Source: Candidatus Caldarchaeum subterraneum (GTDB lineage: Archaea > Thermoproteota > Nitrososphaeria_A > Caldarchaeales > Caldarchaeaceae). Taken from it: 56,424 nt of DNA. The notes below the pieces were generated by a model. It saw only the letters and a program-made list of their open reading frames with translations. It had not been told where the DNA came from and made no database searches. Shown piece after piece: positions 1 through 9,227 of the stretch (position 1 is its first letter; the number at the start of each line of letters is the position of its first letter). A program made the translations under genes and the position numbers. The stretch lies in NCBI GenBank assembly GCA_937934305.1, contig CALHAG010000005.1, positions 1 through 56,424 on the forward strand, in the 5' to 3' direction.

Positions 1-270
1 TCGGAGGGCCTCGCGGAGAAAGTAAGCGACCAGCTGATACTCGAGGCTCAGCGTGTCCTCGCGTCAGCAGTGGGAATAGGTGTCGAGCCAGCTTCAGCAG
101 CCTCGCTCGCAGGTGTCAAGAAGCTTGTTGAAAGCGGTGAACTCGACGGCTCCGAGACAGTTGTCTGCGTCGCGACCGGACACGCTCTCAAGGACCCGAA
201 CCCCGACATCATCGCATCCTACCTCAGCAGCGAAAACATCTCTCTCGAGGCACTGCTAAAGAGCGTTTAA
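1..270 (+). CDS. thrC: Threonine synthase, C-terminal fragment (cut by window edge)
   Basis: The frame is open from base 1 and stops at 270, giving the last 89 residues of a larger protein. The segment GVEPASAASLAGVKKLVESG and the following VCVATGHALKDPNP match the C-terminal part of threonine synthase, the PLP enzyme that turns O-phosphohomoserine into threonine; the ATGHALKD stretch is a characteristic late motif of that family. The PLP lysine and N-terminal domain lie outside the window. The internal ATG at 70 is not a real start, because coding continues upstream. The rtcB gene follows on the same strand after 37 bp. The family call is good; the gene is partial only because of the window. 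Confidence 0.85.
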   Translation, partial: SEGLAEKVSDQLILEAQRVLASAVGIGVEPASAASLAGVKKLVESGELDGSETVVCVATGHALKDPNPDIIASYLSSENISLEALLKSV

Positions 271-307
271 ATCCAACTAATCGAATACATGAATACAGGT
301 GGTTTCT

Positions 308-3187
308 ATGGCACCTACTCTCGAGAAAATAGGCAACAACACATGGCGCATCCCCCAAACATACCGAAAAGACATGCGCGTCCCCGTCATCGTCTACGCC
401 TCTGAGAAACTTCTCGAAAAAATGAAAACCGACAGAACACTAGAACAAGCCGTGAACGTCTCCACACTCCCCGGCATAGTGAAGCAGATGACAGTTCTCC
501 CAGACGCGCATGAAGGATATGGTTTCCCAATAGGCGGCGTCGCAGCCATGGATGCTACCGAGGGCGTCATCTCACCCGGCGGAGTAGGATATGACATAAA
601 CTGCCTCCCTGGTGGGACCCCCATCCTCACAGAGCTGGGCTATACAAAACCAATAGAAAAGTTTGAAGGGCTAGAGAGAATTGTCGCCATACACGACGCT
701 AAAGCAACAGATGCTGGGATCGACTTGATATTTAAGAAGGAGGAAAAGAGACTTCTTAAGATAACGACAGAGTCTGGATTCACACTAAAAGCTACGGCTG
801 ACCATCCAATATTAACCAAGAAGGGAATGCTGGAGGCGCATAGGCTTAAGGTAGGTGATTATGTAGCTCTACATCCATTCGAAGGCCTACCCTACGAAAC
901 ACCTGCAGAAATTACGATATTAGACGGAAAAACATTACCTAATACAGTTGCAGCCGAACTCAGGAAACGTGGCCTACTTCCGTTGACTTCTAGAAACCCG
1001 AAACTACCCTACCTAATCCGTCTATTGGGTTACTTTACGGGAGACGGTGCCTTCGACGGGAAGTCAACAGTATTCTACGGAAGTATAGAGGGCCTTGAAT
1101 ACATACGGCGAGACATAGAGAAGATAGGCTACAGACCATCAAAGATATACACTAGGAGAAGAAAAACAATCATTGGAGGGAAAACAACCGAAGGTCAGGA
1201 AAACTCTGTCAGAGTCAACGCAAGGAGCTTTACAGCACTCCTCCAATACCTAGGCGCTCCAAAGGGGAAGAAAAAAGACACTGAATACCTAGTTCCAAAC
1301 TGGCTCTTCAACCTACCCAAATGGATGAAACGACTCTACCTAGCAGGTCTCTTCGGCGCCGAGCTTAACAAACCCCAGACAATAAATGGGTACAACTTCA
1401 CCATTCCGCAGCTAACTCTAACCAAGACGATTGAGCTTGAAGAGAATGGAAGAAAATTCCTAAACGAGATAGGCATGTTGTTACAGGAGATTGGCGTAGA
1501 GACAACCGGCATAAACACTGTTATAGAAGGAGATTCAATAAGGTTGCGGCTACTAATATCTGAGAAACCTGAGAACCTCAAGACTCTATGGAGCAGAGTA
1601 GGATACGAGTATAACCCAGCTAGGAGACGGCTAGCGTTGGCTGCAGTTGTATGGATAAGTTTGAAGCAGAAAATTGTAGAGGAACGTAGAAAGGCTCAGG
1701 AACTAGCAGTAATTCTACATAGCAACGGAGCACAAAAACAGGAGATAATTGAAGCGTTGAAATCAGAACATATAAATGGGAGGTTCATAGAACGTTCACT
1801 CTACGAAGGTAGAAAAACAGGCCCCCGAGTCCCAAGAAGCCTTCCAGAATTTGAAAAATGGGTGAATGAACACATGCATGGCGACATAATATGGGATAGG
1901 ATTGAGAAGATAGAGGAGATAGAGGCAGAGGAGGAGGTATATGACTTCACAGTAGACCATGAAAGCCATAACTTCATCGCCAACGGATTCGTAGTATCCA
2001 ACTGCGGTGTCCGACTGATGGTAACAGACCTCACCATAGGCGAGGTGCGGCCTAGGATAGTGGAGCTGGTTAACACAGTTTTCAGAAATGTTCCCGCTGG
2101 TCTTGGTTCGCGGCGTAGAGATTTCGTCGTCACCCACTCTGACTTGGATAGGGTGGCTTTGGAGGGCGCTCGCTACGTCATCGAGAAATATGGTCTAGGC
2201 TGGGCCGATGACTTCAGGAAGATGGAGGAGGAGGGCCGCTACCCCAGCTACAAAACGGGAAACATCCCCGACCCAGACCCCTCCATAGTCTCGAGAGAAG
2301 CCAAGGCACGCGGAGAATCGCAGATAGGAACGCTTGGAAGCGGCAACCACTTCCTCGAGATACAGCGCGTCGACAAAATCTACGACCCACGAGCAGCCAA
2401 AGCCATGGGCATAACACAGGAGGGCCAGATAACGGTGTTGATACACTGTGGAAGCAGGGGATACGGCCATCAGATATGCAGCGACTTTCTCAGAATCATG
2501 GAGAGAGCTGTCGCCAAGTATAACCTAAGACTGCCTGACAGGGAACTGGCCTGCACACCAGCCAGCAGCCCCGAGGCAACACAGTATCTCAAAGCCTTCG
2601 GATGCGCGGTCAACTTCGCCTTCGCCAACAGACAAGCAATAAGCCACTGGGTTAGGCAGAGCTTTGAACAGGTCTTCAAACGTTCGGCCGACGACATGGG
2701 GATGCAGATTGTCTACGATGTCTGCCACAACATCGTTAAACTCGAGAAACACAAGGTAGACGGAAGCGATATAGACGTCTTCGTCCACCGCAAGGGCGCG
2801 ACACGCAGCTTCCCAGCAGGACATCCGCTCATCCCGCAGGTCTACCGCGAAATAGGTCAGCCAGTTCTCATCCCAGGCTCCATGGGCACAGCGAGCTGGG
2901 TTCTCCTAGGCAACGAGAAAGCCATGACACTCAGCTTCGGAAGCACAGCCCACGGCGCGGGAAGAGAGATGAGCAGAAGCGGAGCAAAGAGACGATACCG
3001 CGGAGACCAGGTCCTCCGTGAGCTCGAGAGCCGAGGCATCTACGTCAAAGGCGACAGCATGGAAACCGTCGTGGAGGAAGTTGACGCCGCATACAAATCA
3101 GTCGACGAAGTGGTAGAGGTCAGCCACCAGGTCGGGATAGGGACAAAGGTCGCGAGACTCGTCCCAATAGGCGTGGTCAAAGGATAA
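308..3187 (+). CDS. rtcB: RNA-splicing ligase RtcB interrupted by an intein
   Basis: RtcB joins RNA 2',3'-cyclic phosphate and 5'-OH ends with GTP and Mn2+, and is the archaeal tRNA-exon ligase. The 959-residue precursor contains a 467-residue intein (residues about 99-565), leaving an extein of about 492 residues, normal for the family. Visible active-site segments are DIN/CGVRL (metal-binding Asp and Cys), GTLGSGNHFLE, HCGSRGYGH, DVCHN and the guanylylated-His region STAHGAGREMS. I prefer the ATG at 308, which has GGTGG at 298-302 as ribosome-binding site; a GTG at 299 is in frame and would add three residues. The organism has an intron-containing tRNA-Tyr at 44758-44881, which gives this ligase an obvious substrate. 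Identification is firm. Confidence 0.96.
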   Translation: MAPTLEKIGNNTWRIPQTYRKDMRVPVIVYASEKLLEKMKTDRTLEQAVNVSTLPGIVKQMTVLPDAHEGYGFPIGGVAAMDATEGVISPGGVGYDINCLPGGTPILTELGYTKPIEKFEGLERIVAIHDAKATDAGIDLIFKKEEKRLLKITTESGFTLKATADHPILTKKGMLEAHRLKVGDYVALHPFEGLPYETPAEITILDGKTLPNTVAAELRKRGLLPLTSRNPKLPYLIRLLGYFTGDGAFDGKSTVFYGSIEGLEYIRRDIEKIGYRPSKIYTRRRKTIIGGKTTEGQENSVRVNARSFTALLQYLGAPKGKKKDTEYLVPNWLFNLPKWMKRLYLAGLFGAELNKPQTINGYNFTIPQLTLTKTIELEENGRKFLNEIGMLLQEIGVETTGINTVIEGDSIRLRLLISEKPENLKTLWSRVGYEYNPARRRLALAAVVWISLKQKIVEERRKAQELAVILHSNGAQKQEIIEALKSEHINGRFIERSLYEGRKTGPRVPRSLPEFEKWVNEHMHGDIIWDRIEKIEEIEAEEEVYDFTVDHESHNFIANGFVVSNCGVRLMVTDLTIGEVRPRIVELVNTVFRNVPAGLGSRRRDFVVTHSDLDRVALEGARYVIEKYGLGWADDFRKMEEEGRYPSYKTGNIPDPDPSIVSREAKARGESQIGTLGSGNHFLEIQRVDKIYDPRAAKAMGITQEGQITVLIHCGSRGYGHQICSDFLRIMERAVAKYNLRLPDRELACTPASSPEATQYLKAFGCAVNFAFANRQAISHWVRQSFEQVFKRSADDMGMQIVYDVCHNIVKLEKHKVDGSDIDVFVHRKGATRSFPAGHPLIPQVYREIGQPVLIPGSMGTASWVLLGNEKAMTLSFGSTAHGAGREMSRSGAKRRYRGDQVLRELESRGIYVKGDSMETVVEEVDAAYKSVDEVVEVSHQVGIGTKVARLVPIGVVKG
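602..2002 (+). mobile_element. Intein in RtcB with LAGLIDADG-type endonuclease motifs
   Basis: The in-frame insert starts at Cys (CLPGGTPIL, block A) and ends FIANGFVVSN before Cys+1 of the extein. Block B is seen as ATADHPILT (Thr..His) and block F as YDFTVDHESHNFIANG. Two dodecapeptide-like motifs, LLGYFTGDGAF and LAGLFGAELN, point to a DOD-type homing endonuclease; the second has Glu at the catalytic acidic position and lacks the usual Asp-Ala-Asp. The residue before the terminal Asn is Ser, where His is most common. Splicing restores GYDIN-CGVRL, whose Cys is an RtcB metal ligand, so the enzyme cannot work before splicing. Codons here are richer in A-ending and AGA/AGG forms than in the exteins. 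Confidence 0.95.
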
Positions 3188-3196
3188 TTATATACA
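3186..3196 (+). promoter_or_regulatory. TATA box of gapN
   Basis: An A/T-rich element reading AATTATATACA is centred about 27 nt before the ATG at 3219. This is the archaeal box A to start-site distance, so gapN is probably transcribed as a leaderless mRNA. A second TATA-like run at about 3207-3214 is too close to the ATG to serve. Confidence 0.55.
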
Positions 3197-3218
3197 TCAG
3201 AAACACATTATAAAAAAC

Positions 3219-4745
3219 ATGGGCATCTCGCTTAGCAGAATTTTCTCAGACCTCTTCACACAGGATGAGGATGGCGTACCTGTCTTCGGCAGCTTTGTAG
3301 GCGGCTCGTGGCATGTTTCCAAAGATAAGCCATCTTTCAACGTCGTCACACCGATAGACGGCACGGTTGTTGCCAGAGTTCAGAGGTGCGGAGCAGCCGA
3401 GGTTGCGGAGGCTGTTAAAGCAGCGAAGGAAAACCAGCACAAAATACGCTCGCTCGCGGCAATCGACCGCGTCGAGATAATGGAGGAAGCCGCACAGATA
3501 TTAAAAAACCATGCAGAGGAAATCGCCTCAGTCATCACCCATGAAATGGGAAGACCCTTGGCTGACTCGCCTGGCGAAGTAAACGCGGTCGTGGAACGGC
3601 TTGAGCTCTCAATGGAGGATGCTCGGAAGATAAGCGGCGAATACATTCCCGGCGACTGGTCACCCGACACCGTGGGAAAGATAGCGGTTGTTCTCCGTGA
3701 GCCCATCGGCGTAGTCGGCGCAATCGGCCCCTTCAACTACCCACTCTTCATCCCAGCAGCCAAGATTATTCCCGCAGTATTGGGCGCGAACTCGGTTGTA
3801 GCCAAGCCCGCAAGCGCGACACCAATATCCTTGCTTCTCTTTGCTCGTGTGCTGCAGCTTGCCGGACTTCCCGACGGTGTGTTGAACGTTGTCACAGGCT
3901 CTGGCGAGGTTGGTGCGGCTCTGGCGAGTCACCCCGACGTTGGTATGATAAGCTTCACGGGAAGCACCGAAGTGGGGAAGGAGATTGCGCGAAACGCTGT
4001 CAACAAAAGGCTGCATCTCGAGCTGGGCGGAAAAGGCTACGCAATTGTATTGGACGACGCCGACATCGATTTAGCCGCGAGGAAATGTGTGGACGGCGCC
4101 CTCCGCAACGCGGGACAGAGATGCGACGCGGTGAGCATTGTTCTTGTACAGGAACAGGTGGCAGACGAATTTGTCGAAAAGGTGTTGCAGAATGTTGAGG
4201 CATGGAGGATGGGTGACCCGCGCGACATGTCCACACGGCTGGGCCCACTTGTCAGCTCCTCGGCGGCGAAAAGAGTGAACACGCTGGTGAAACAGTCCAT
4301 TGAAAAAGGTGCCACACTCGCCTACGGTGGAGAAGTGGACAACGCTTACCATCAGCCAACAGTTTTGACAAACGTACCCGAGCAAGCGCCCATAGTTTGG
4401 GAGGAGACCTTCGGGCCCGTCGTGCCAATAATGACCGTCAAAAGCGAGGCCGAAGCCCTCTCCATCGCCTCTCGCTCCCGCTATGGCTTAGACGCAGCAG
4501 TCTTCACCAACAACTTCTACAGAATGTGGAAAGTAGCCAAGGCCTTGACCGTCGGCGAAGTAACGATAAACGATTTTCCACGACACGGCGTCGGGTTCTT
4601 CCCCTTCGGCGGCGTCAAAGACTCGGGCATAGGACGGGAAGGAATCGGCTACAGCATCGAGGAAATGATGGTCCTGAAAACCATCGTCTTCAACCTCGAG
4701 CCCGCAGGCCTCGGTAAACTCCGCAGACCACGCCAAACCACCTAA
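3219..4745 (+). CDS. gapN: Non-phosphorylating NADP-type glyceraldehyde-3-phosphate dehydrogenase (GAPN)
   Basis: This 508-residue aldehyde dehydrogenase oxidises glyceraldehyde-3-phosphate directly to 3-phosphoglycerate in archaeal modified glycolysis. ALDH hallmarks are IGPFNYPLFIPAAKI near residue 168, SFTGSTEVGKEIA, the catalytic Glu in HLELGGKG, and the nucleophile Cys in NAGQRCDAVS. The C-terminal GVGFFPFGGVKDSGIG followed by REGIGYSIEEMM is the pattern of the GAPN subfamily rather than of generic ALDHs; this subfamily call is from memory of the family. It is a single gene with its own promoter, 31 bp after rtcB. Another substrate within the ALDH superfamily cannot be excluded. Confidence 0.85.
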   Translation: MGISLSRIFSDLFTQDEDGVPVFGSFVGGSWHVSKDKPSFNVVTPIDGTVVARVQRCGAAEVAEAVKAAKENQHKIRSLAAIDRVEIMEEAAQILKNHAEEIASVITHEMGRPLADSPGEVNAVVERLELSMEDARKISGEYIPGDWSPDTVGKIAVVLREPIGVVGAIGPFNYPLFIPAAKIIPAVLGANSVVAKPASATPISLLLFARVLQLAGLPDGVLNVVTGSGEVGAALASHPDVGMISFTGSTEVGKEIARNAVNKRLHLELGGKGYAIVLDDADIDLAARKCVDGALRNAGQRCDAVSIVLVQEQVADEFVEKVLQNVEAWRMGDPRDMSTRLGPLVSSSAAKRVNTLVKQSIEKGATLAYGGEVDNAYHQPTVLTNVPEQAPIVWEETFGPVVPIMTVKSEAEALSIASRSRYGLDAAVFTNNFYRMWKVAKALTVGEVTINDFPRHGVGFFPFGGVKDSGIGREGIGYSIEEMMVLKTIVFNLEPAGLGKLRRPRQTT

Positions 4746-4807
4746 CCCAACAAAGATTTGCCCATAATTTGGAAGCCATAGCGCTGCGCTTAGCAAACGC
4801 TGTAAAA

Positions 4808-4930
4808 ATGGAGAAAGTCAGAATTGTTTCGTTAAGTGAAGAGGTATTGCGGCGGTTTGCTCATAAAGAAATAAGTGAACATAAGAAAATTTTCGATGAA
4901 CTTGCGAGCTTTGAAGAGAGGCTCATATAA
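4808..4930 (+). CDS. Possible small protein, 40 residues
   Basis: A short reading frame runs from ATG (MEKVRIVSLSEEVLRRF...) to TAA between gapN and initiator tRNA-Met. It is charged and helix-prone, in the manner of the N-terminal part of an antitoxin or small regulator. No clear ribosome-binding site precedes it. It could be a real microprotein, a decayed antitoxin remnant, or chance; no family was recognised. Confidence 0.25.
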   Translation: MEKVRIVSLSEEVLRRFAHKEISEHKKIFDELASFEERLI

Positions 4931-5038
4931 CCGGCCAAAGCCCGCCATAGGCTTAAATGTAGCTTTTGGTTTTTTACCCTCGGGTATACCGGCCCAGCAA
5001 ACCCACGCCTCCACAGCAAGCCGGTGTAACCCGCCCAT

Positions 5039-5113
5039 AGCGGGGTAGGGTAGCCAGGTTAACCCGCCGGGCTCATAACCCGGAGATCGGTGGTTCAAGT
5101 CCACCCCCCGCTA
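5039..5113 (+). tRNA. Initiator tRNA-Met (CAT)
   Basis: A full cloverleaf can be drawn: acceptor AGCGGGG/CCCCGCT, anticodon arm CCGGG-CTCATAA-CCCGG and T-arm GGTGG-TTCAAGT-CCACC. The A1-U72 acceptor pair and the three G:C pairs next to the anticodon loop mark the archaeal initiator rather than elongator tRNA. No intron is present, and CCA is not encoded. Confidence 0.95.
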
Positions 5114-5144
5114 CATGATATAAATGGAATTTGCTGATATAATC

Positions 5145-5756
5145 CTATGGAGTGTATCCCAGCGAGGCTTTTTGGTCGAAGAGTTCTGCGCATGAGTTGC
5201 AGCATAGGTAGTATTCGCGTTCTTCTATTGTCCTCTTTATTGGACGCCCCTCTATCTCTTTGCCGCATATTATACAGAATATTCTTATGCCTGTTCCGGG
5301 TTTGAGCCGTGGACCGGGCTCGTCTTTGACCACGTTTACGACGATGTTTGTTTTTATTCCCTGTATGCCGTTGAGGGTTGAGAGCTTGTTGGCGATGAAG
5401 TCGTCCAGCTCGGCGTAGCTTTGGACTGAGAGTCTCACGAGTAGGTCATGTTCCCCCACTGTGCGGTAGACGCCAAGAACCTCGTCCACGTTCTTCAGCT
5501 TCTCAACAACAGCAGCTATGTCCGATGGTTTGACGCTTAACCCTATGAAGATGTCATAGCCCGTTACACGTTTCGGGTCCAGCAATATCGTGAAACGCTG
5601 TATCACACCCTCTTTAACGAGTCTGTTGAGCCTCTGCCTCGCTGTGGGGACGCTTACCCTGGCTTTACGCGCAAGCTTGCTGAGGGGTATTCTGCCATCC
5701 TCCTGAAGTATGGCGAGGATTCGGTAGTCTATCTGGTCCAGCTCCAAGGCATCCAC
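5145..5756 (-). CDS. Lrp/AsnC-type regulator with C-terminal TRASH domain, CopT-like
   Basis: The 203-residue protein has an N-terminal winged HTH (YRILAILQEDGRIPLSKLAR, about residues 10-55), a central AsnC/RAM ligand domain (about 65-140) and a C-terminal metal-binding TRASH module with CIICGKEIEG and YYLCCNSCAELF (about 158-200). The combination of Lrp HTH and TRASH is known from Sulfolobus CopT, which controls copper export genes. Here it is the last gene of a minus-strand run with copA, so copper sensing and regulation of that operon is the natural inference. The start is the ATG at 5756, 30 bp after the upstream small membrane gene. Confidence 0.85.
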   Translation of the reverse strand: MDALELDQIDYRILAILQEDGRIPLSKLARKARVSVPTARQRLNRLVKEGVIQRFTILLDPKRVTGYDIFIGLSVKPSDIAAVVEKLKNVDEVLGVYRTVGEHDLLVRLSVQSYAELDDFIANKLSTLNGIQGIKTNIVVNVVKDEPGPRLKPGTGIRIFCIICGKEIEGRPIKRTIEEREYYLCCNSCAELFDQKASLGYTP

Positions 5757-5786
5757 TTATCCACGGCCATCGCGTATATAGTTTGT

Positions 5787-5996
5787 CTATCCGCCCAGCT
5801 TGCGCTTTAGACGCGGCAGTAGGAGGGGCATGGAAACGATGAATGAGATTGTGAAAAACCATACCGAGCCTATCGCGATGTCCAGAAAAGTGTATGTGCC
5901 GATGAGTGTGGCCGCGGCTATGAACAGGGCTGTTGTAGCCGTCGCCGATGCTAGACATGAGCCGAGCATCAATAGAGTGCGATACGTCTTCGACAT
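5787..5996 (-). CDS. Small two-TM membrane protein in the copper operon
   Basis: The 69-residue protein has two hydrophobic helices (about residues 7-32 and 36-58) and a basic tail LLLPRLKRKLGG. It begins 9 bp after the copA stop and is preceded by GGTGAGG, a good ribosome-binding site, so it is cotranslated with copA and copT. No Met/Cys/His-rich metal motif is visible. I do not recognise a family; a role as an accessory to the copper pump is inferred from position only. Confidence 0.75.
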   Translation of the reverse strand: MSKTYRTLLMLGSCLASATATTALFIAAATLIGTYTFLDIAIGSVWFFTISFIVSMPLLLPRLKRKLGG

Positions 5997-6005
5997 CTCT
6001 TTTCC

Positions 6006-8543
6006 TCACCCTATCTTGGGCTTAACCCTCGTGAGCGTCAGGCTGTTGAGTGTGACTGAGACACTGCTCAGAGCCATCAATAATGCGGCCAGTTCAGGGC
6101 TCACTATAAATCCTGTCGCTGGGTAGAGAGCGCCGGCAGCTATTGGGATAGCCGCGGCGTTGTATCCAAACGCCCAGAGAAGGTTCTGCTTAATCTTCTG
6201 CATCGTCTTCCTGCTCAAGTGTATTGCGTTAACGACGTCGAGGAGGTCGTCTTTGACGAGGACGATTTTGCCCGCCTCCATCGCTATGTCCGTGCCGCTT
6301 CCCAACGCTATTCCAACATCTGCCTGAGTAAGCGCCGGTGCGTCGTTTATGCCGTCTCCAACGAAGCCTACTCTTTTACCCTCCTGCTGAAGCTTCTTCA
6401 CCTCCTCCGCCTTTTCGCCGGGAAGCACCTCCGCCAAGACACGTGTTATCCCCAGCTGCCTCGCTATCGCACGCGCGGTCCGCTCGTTGTCTCCCGTGAG
6501 CATGGCGACCTCCACACCCATGTCCCGGAGAGCTTTCACAGCCTCAGCCGAGTTCTCCTTCAACGTATCAGCAACGGCCACGAGCCCAAGCGGGGCACCG
6601 TCGTAGGCAACTATCATCACCGTTTTACCCTCATCCTCCAGCACCCGTATACTCTCCTCAAGCTCAGCAAAATCCACACCATACCTCTCCATCAGCTTCC
6701 TATTACCCACCAGTATCGTTTTTCCACCATAGGTTGCTCGGACACCATGTCCCGGGATTGCCTCAAAGTCCTCCGGCTCCGGTATCTCGAGACCAAGCAT
6801 CTTCGCATGCTCCACTATTGCCTGTGCCAGCGGGTGCTCTGAACGTGTCTCCGCTATAGCCGCTATCAGCAGCAGGTCCCGCTCATCCTCGATTGGACGC
6901 GGGTTGGCAAACATCTTGATAACAGGCTTCTGCAAAACCAAGTCTGTGACCGAGGGCTTACCCCTTGTAAGCGTCCCAGTCTTATCAAAAATTATCACGT
7001 CAAGCTTGTGGCATATCTCCAAGGCGGCTCCATCGCGTATGAGTATGCCGTTCTCCGCCGCTTTCCCTGTACCCACCATTACAGCCGCTGGTGTGGCGAT
7101 GCCTACGGCGCATGGACATGCTATGACGAGTATTGATGTTGCTATGATGAGTGCGAATATTCCCGCTGTCGTGTCTGGGGCCACGATTCTCCAGAACCCG
7201 GCCCACATCTCACCGCCGCGTGGAACAAAGTAGAGCTGGTAGCCTGCGAAGAACCAGAAGGCGAAGGCAAGCATCGAGATTATGAGTGAGGCTGTTATGA
7301 AGTGGCCTGCAACCCAGTCGGCCAGCCTCTGTATAGGGAGCTTTGTCTGCTGCGCCTCCTCCACCAGCCTAACTATCTGGGCCAGTGCCGTGTCTTTCCC
7401 AACCTTCGTAGCCCTAACCTTCAGGAACCCCGTCTTATTCACAGTAGCACCTATAACCTCATCCCCAACCTTCTTCTCAACTGGGATGCTTTCGCCGGTG
7501 ATCATGGACTGGTCGACAGAGGAGTAGCCCTCTATCACCACACCATCTACAGGGATTTTCTCCCCAGGTCTCACGAGGACTGTATCCCCTATCTGAACCT
7601 CGTCCGCAGGTATCTCTTTCTCCTCGCCGTCCCTTATAACCCGAGCCGTCAAGGGCTTAAGCTCCATCAACCTTCTAACGGCCTCTGATGTCCTCCCTCT
7701 CGCAACTGTCTCCATCAACCTGCCCAGCACTATGAACGCTACAAGGAGGGCGACTTCCTTGAACCATGTTGGGAGACCTGGTGCGAGCGGGTAGAAGGCG
7801 TGAACAGAGCTGAATATGTATGCGGAGCCTATTCCGACGGCGTAGAGAAGGTTCATGTCAGCTGCGCCATGCATGAGGCTGCGGGCTGACCTTATGAAGA
7901 ACTGTCTCGCCGGACCAAAGACAGCTATCGACGTAAGTATGAAGAGGAACAACTGGCTCCCGAGAAACTCGGGAAAAGGTATGTATGGGACGAGGTGCTT
8001 GCTGAACTCTCCCAAAACTGCCATCGCCGCTATTGGCGCCGCTATTGCGAGGTTAATCATCTGGCCCCGTATCTCGCGCCGCCTCTCCTGCTTCTCCCTC
8101 TCCGCCGCCGTCTCCGCTGAAACCTCCTCCCCCGCATCGTAGCCAACGCTCTTAACAGCTTTGATGAGAGCCTGCTTGCTTGTGCCAGGTAACGCATTTA
8201 CAACAGCCCTTGCAGTCATAAGGTTAACTGAGACATCTACAACACCCTCGACCTCCTTCAAAGCGTTCTCAACGGTTTGAACACATGAAGCACAGTGCAT
8301 ACCGCGCACACTCAGCACTATCTGGTCCTTGAGAACCCTATACCCAATATCGTTGATCGCCCTCTCCATATCGGCCAAGCTCACACGCGTCGGGTCATAC
8401 TCAACAGAAGCACGCGAGGCAGCAAAGTTAACGCTCACGCTATGCACACCGTCGAGGCTTTTGAGCATGCTCTCTACACTCTGTGCACAAGAGGCGCAGT
8501 GCATGCCACCAATCTGGAGAACAACCCTGCGACGCTCAGCCAA
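6006..8543 (-). CDS. copA: Copper-exporting P1B-type ATPase CopA
   Basis: This 845-residue pump drives Cu(I) out of the cytoplasm. It carries two N-terminal heavy-metal domains, each with GMHCASC (near residues 13-19 and about 86), then eight predicted TM helices, the membrane CPC motif (VIACPCAVG), the phosphorylation site DKTGTLTRG, the HP motif SEHPLAQAI and [13 protein letters not shown] plus the C-terminal [15 protein letters not shown] helix is the signature of the Cu+ subgroup. It lies between a YHS protein upstream and a 2-TM protein plus TRASH regulator downstream. Length and motifs are complete. Confidence 0.96.
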   Translation of the reverse strand: MAERRRVVLQIGGMHCASCAQSVESMLKSLDGVHSVSVNFAASRASVEYDPTRVSLADMERAINDIGYRVLKDQIVLSVRGMHCASCVQTVENALKEVEGVVDVSVNLMTARAVVNALPGTSKQALIKAVKSVGYDAGEEVSAETAAEREKQERRREIRGQMINLAIAAPIAAMAVLGEFSKHLVPYIPFPEFLGSQLFLFILTSIAVFGPARQFFIRSARSLMHGAADMNLLYAVGIGSAYIFSSVHAFYPLAPGLPTWFKEVALLVAFIVLGRLMETVARGRTSEAVRRLMELKPLTARVIRDGEEKEIPADEVQIGDTVLVRPGEKIPVDGVVIEGYSSVDQSMITGESIPVEKKVGDEVIGATVNKTGFLKVRATKVGKDTALAQIVRLVEEAQQTKLPIQRLADWVAGHFITASLIISMLAFAFWFFAGYQLYFVPRGGEMWAGFWRIVAPDTTAGIFALIIATSILVIACPCAVGIATPAAVMVGTGKAAENGILIRDGAALEICHKLDVIIFDKTGTLTRGKPSVTDLVLQKPVIKMFANPRPIEDERDLLLIAAIAETRSEHPLAQAIVEHAKMLGLEIPEPEDFEAIPGHGVRATYGGKTILVGNRKLMERYGVDFAELEESIRVLEDEGKTVMIVAYDGAPLGLVAVADTLKENSAEAVKALRDMGVEVAMLTGDNERTARAIARQLGITRVLAEVLPGEKAEEVKKLQQEGKRVGFVGDGINDAPALTQADVGIALGSGTDIAMEAGKIVLVKDDLLDVVNAIHLSRKTMQKIKQNLLWAFGYNAAAIPIAAGALYPATGFIVSPELAALLMALSSVSVTLNSLTLTRVKPKIG

Positions 8544-8590
8544 ACACCATCACCCGCAACAACAAAAAAGGTGGATAGGAGGACGCATCT

Positions 8591-8758
8591 CTAGTGGCTG
8601 TGCGCCTCCTTCATGTACTTGTGGGGGTCTTTCTCAAACTCTCTCTTGCATCCCTCGGCGCAGAAGTAGAAAACCCTCCCGCCATGCTCAGACTTGTACC
8701 TGGCGGTTGCAGGGTCTACCTCCATGCCGCAAACAGGGTCAACCACTTTCCCAGCCAT
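8591..8758 (-). CDS. YHS-domain metal-binding protein
   Basis: A 55-residue protein starts MAGKVVDPVCGMEVDP and continues with VFYFCAEGCKREFEKDPHKY; it ends in a His-containing tail. VDPVCGMxV followed by FYFCxxxCKxxFxxxPxxY is the YHS domain, a treble-clef-like metal-binding module often fused to or beside copper ATPases. It is the first gene of the copper operon, 47 bp before copA. A copper chaperone or sensing role parallels CopM of Sulfolobus in position, though not in domain type; that is inference. Confidence 0.9.
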   Translation of the reverse strand: MAGKVVDPVCGMEVDPATARYKSEHGGRVFYFCAEGCKREFEKDPHKYMKEAHSH

Positions 8759-8996
8759 ATCCCATCAACCAATACAAGCAATTGCCGAAATTATAACATT
8801 CGCTTACATAATAAGAAACAAAACAACAGATGAACTTTCCGAAAATGAGGACAGCGATTTCACGATGTAAAAAAAGGGAAAAAGATGCGGCGGTTCTTTC
8901 TAATCCGCTCCACGTTATAGGACATTCCGGCAACCATGAGAATTTCTATGTAAACCTTTTTACCAACACCTTTTTACTACTAATAGGTAGACCCAA
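8759..8996. promoter_or_regulatory. Divergent promoter region between the copper operon and vapBC
   Basis: This 238-bp A/T-rich region separates divergent operons. On the minus strand GTTATAATTTC (about 8789-8799) is a TATA candidate for the YHS-copA transcript. On the plus strand CTTTTTACTACTAA around 8970-8983 is placed correctly for a leaderless vapB message starting at 8997. Short frames here look random. No clear inverted repeat that might be the copper operator was found by eye. Confidence 0.45.
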
Positions 8997-9227
8997 TTGG
9001 CCGAGTACGTAACAGTTTCCACAAAAGTCAAGAAGAAACTGAAGGAGGAGGCGGAACGCCTCGGTGTCAAGGTATCCGAGGTTCTCAGAAATGCTTTGGA
9101 ACAGGAGGTGAGGAGAAGACAGCTTGAGGAGCTTGAGAAAAAACTCGAAAACCTCGGCACGGCCCTCGATAAACTCGACATAGACAGAGTAGCCCGGCTG
9201 ATCCGGGAGGACAGGAGATCCAGGTGA
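8997..9227 (+). CDS. vapB: VapB-type antitoxin
   Basis: The 76-residue basic protein begins at a TTG (AEYVTVSTKVKKKLKEEAER). A short N-terminal beta strand followed by helices is a ribbon-helix-helix-like DNA-binding layout, and LGVKVSEVLRNALEQEVRRR then leads into a charged coiled-coil tail that would wrap the toxin. It overlaps the PIN toxin gene by 4 nt (GTGA), as is usual for archaeal vapBC. The TTG start is supported by its distance from the T-rich box; no later Met keeps the strand. Confidence 0.85.
   Translation: MAEYVTVSTKVKKKLKEEAERLGVKVSEVLRNALEQEVRRRQLEELEKKLENLGTALDKLDIDRVARLIREDRRSR

Noticed and set aside
1796-2824. Several antisense frames of 70-110 codons inside rtcB
   Set aside because: They mirror the codon bias of the firmly identified rtcB gene and show no domain or start signal.
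4832-5104. Minus-strand open frame of 90 codons across the initiator tRNA
   Set aside because: The first residues are the antisense translation of tRNA-Met; such frames are common artefacts over tRNA genes.
8830-9012. 60-codon frame before vapB on the plus strand
   Set aside because: It overlaps the vapB promoter and start in another frame and shows no coding character.
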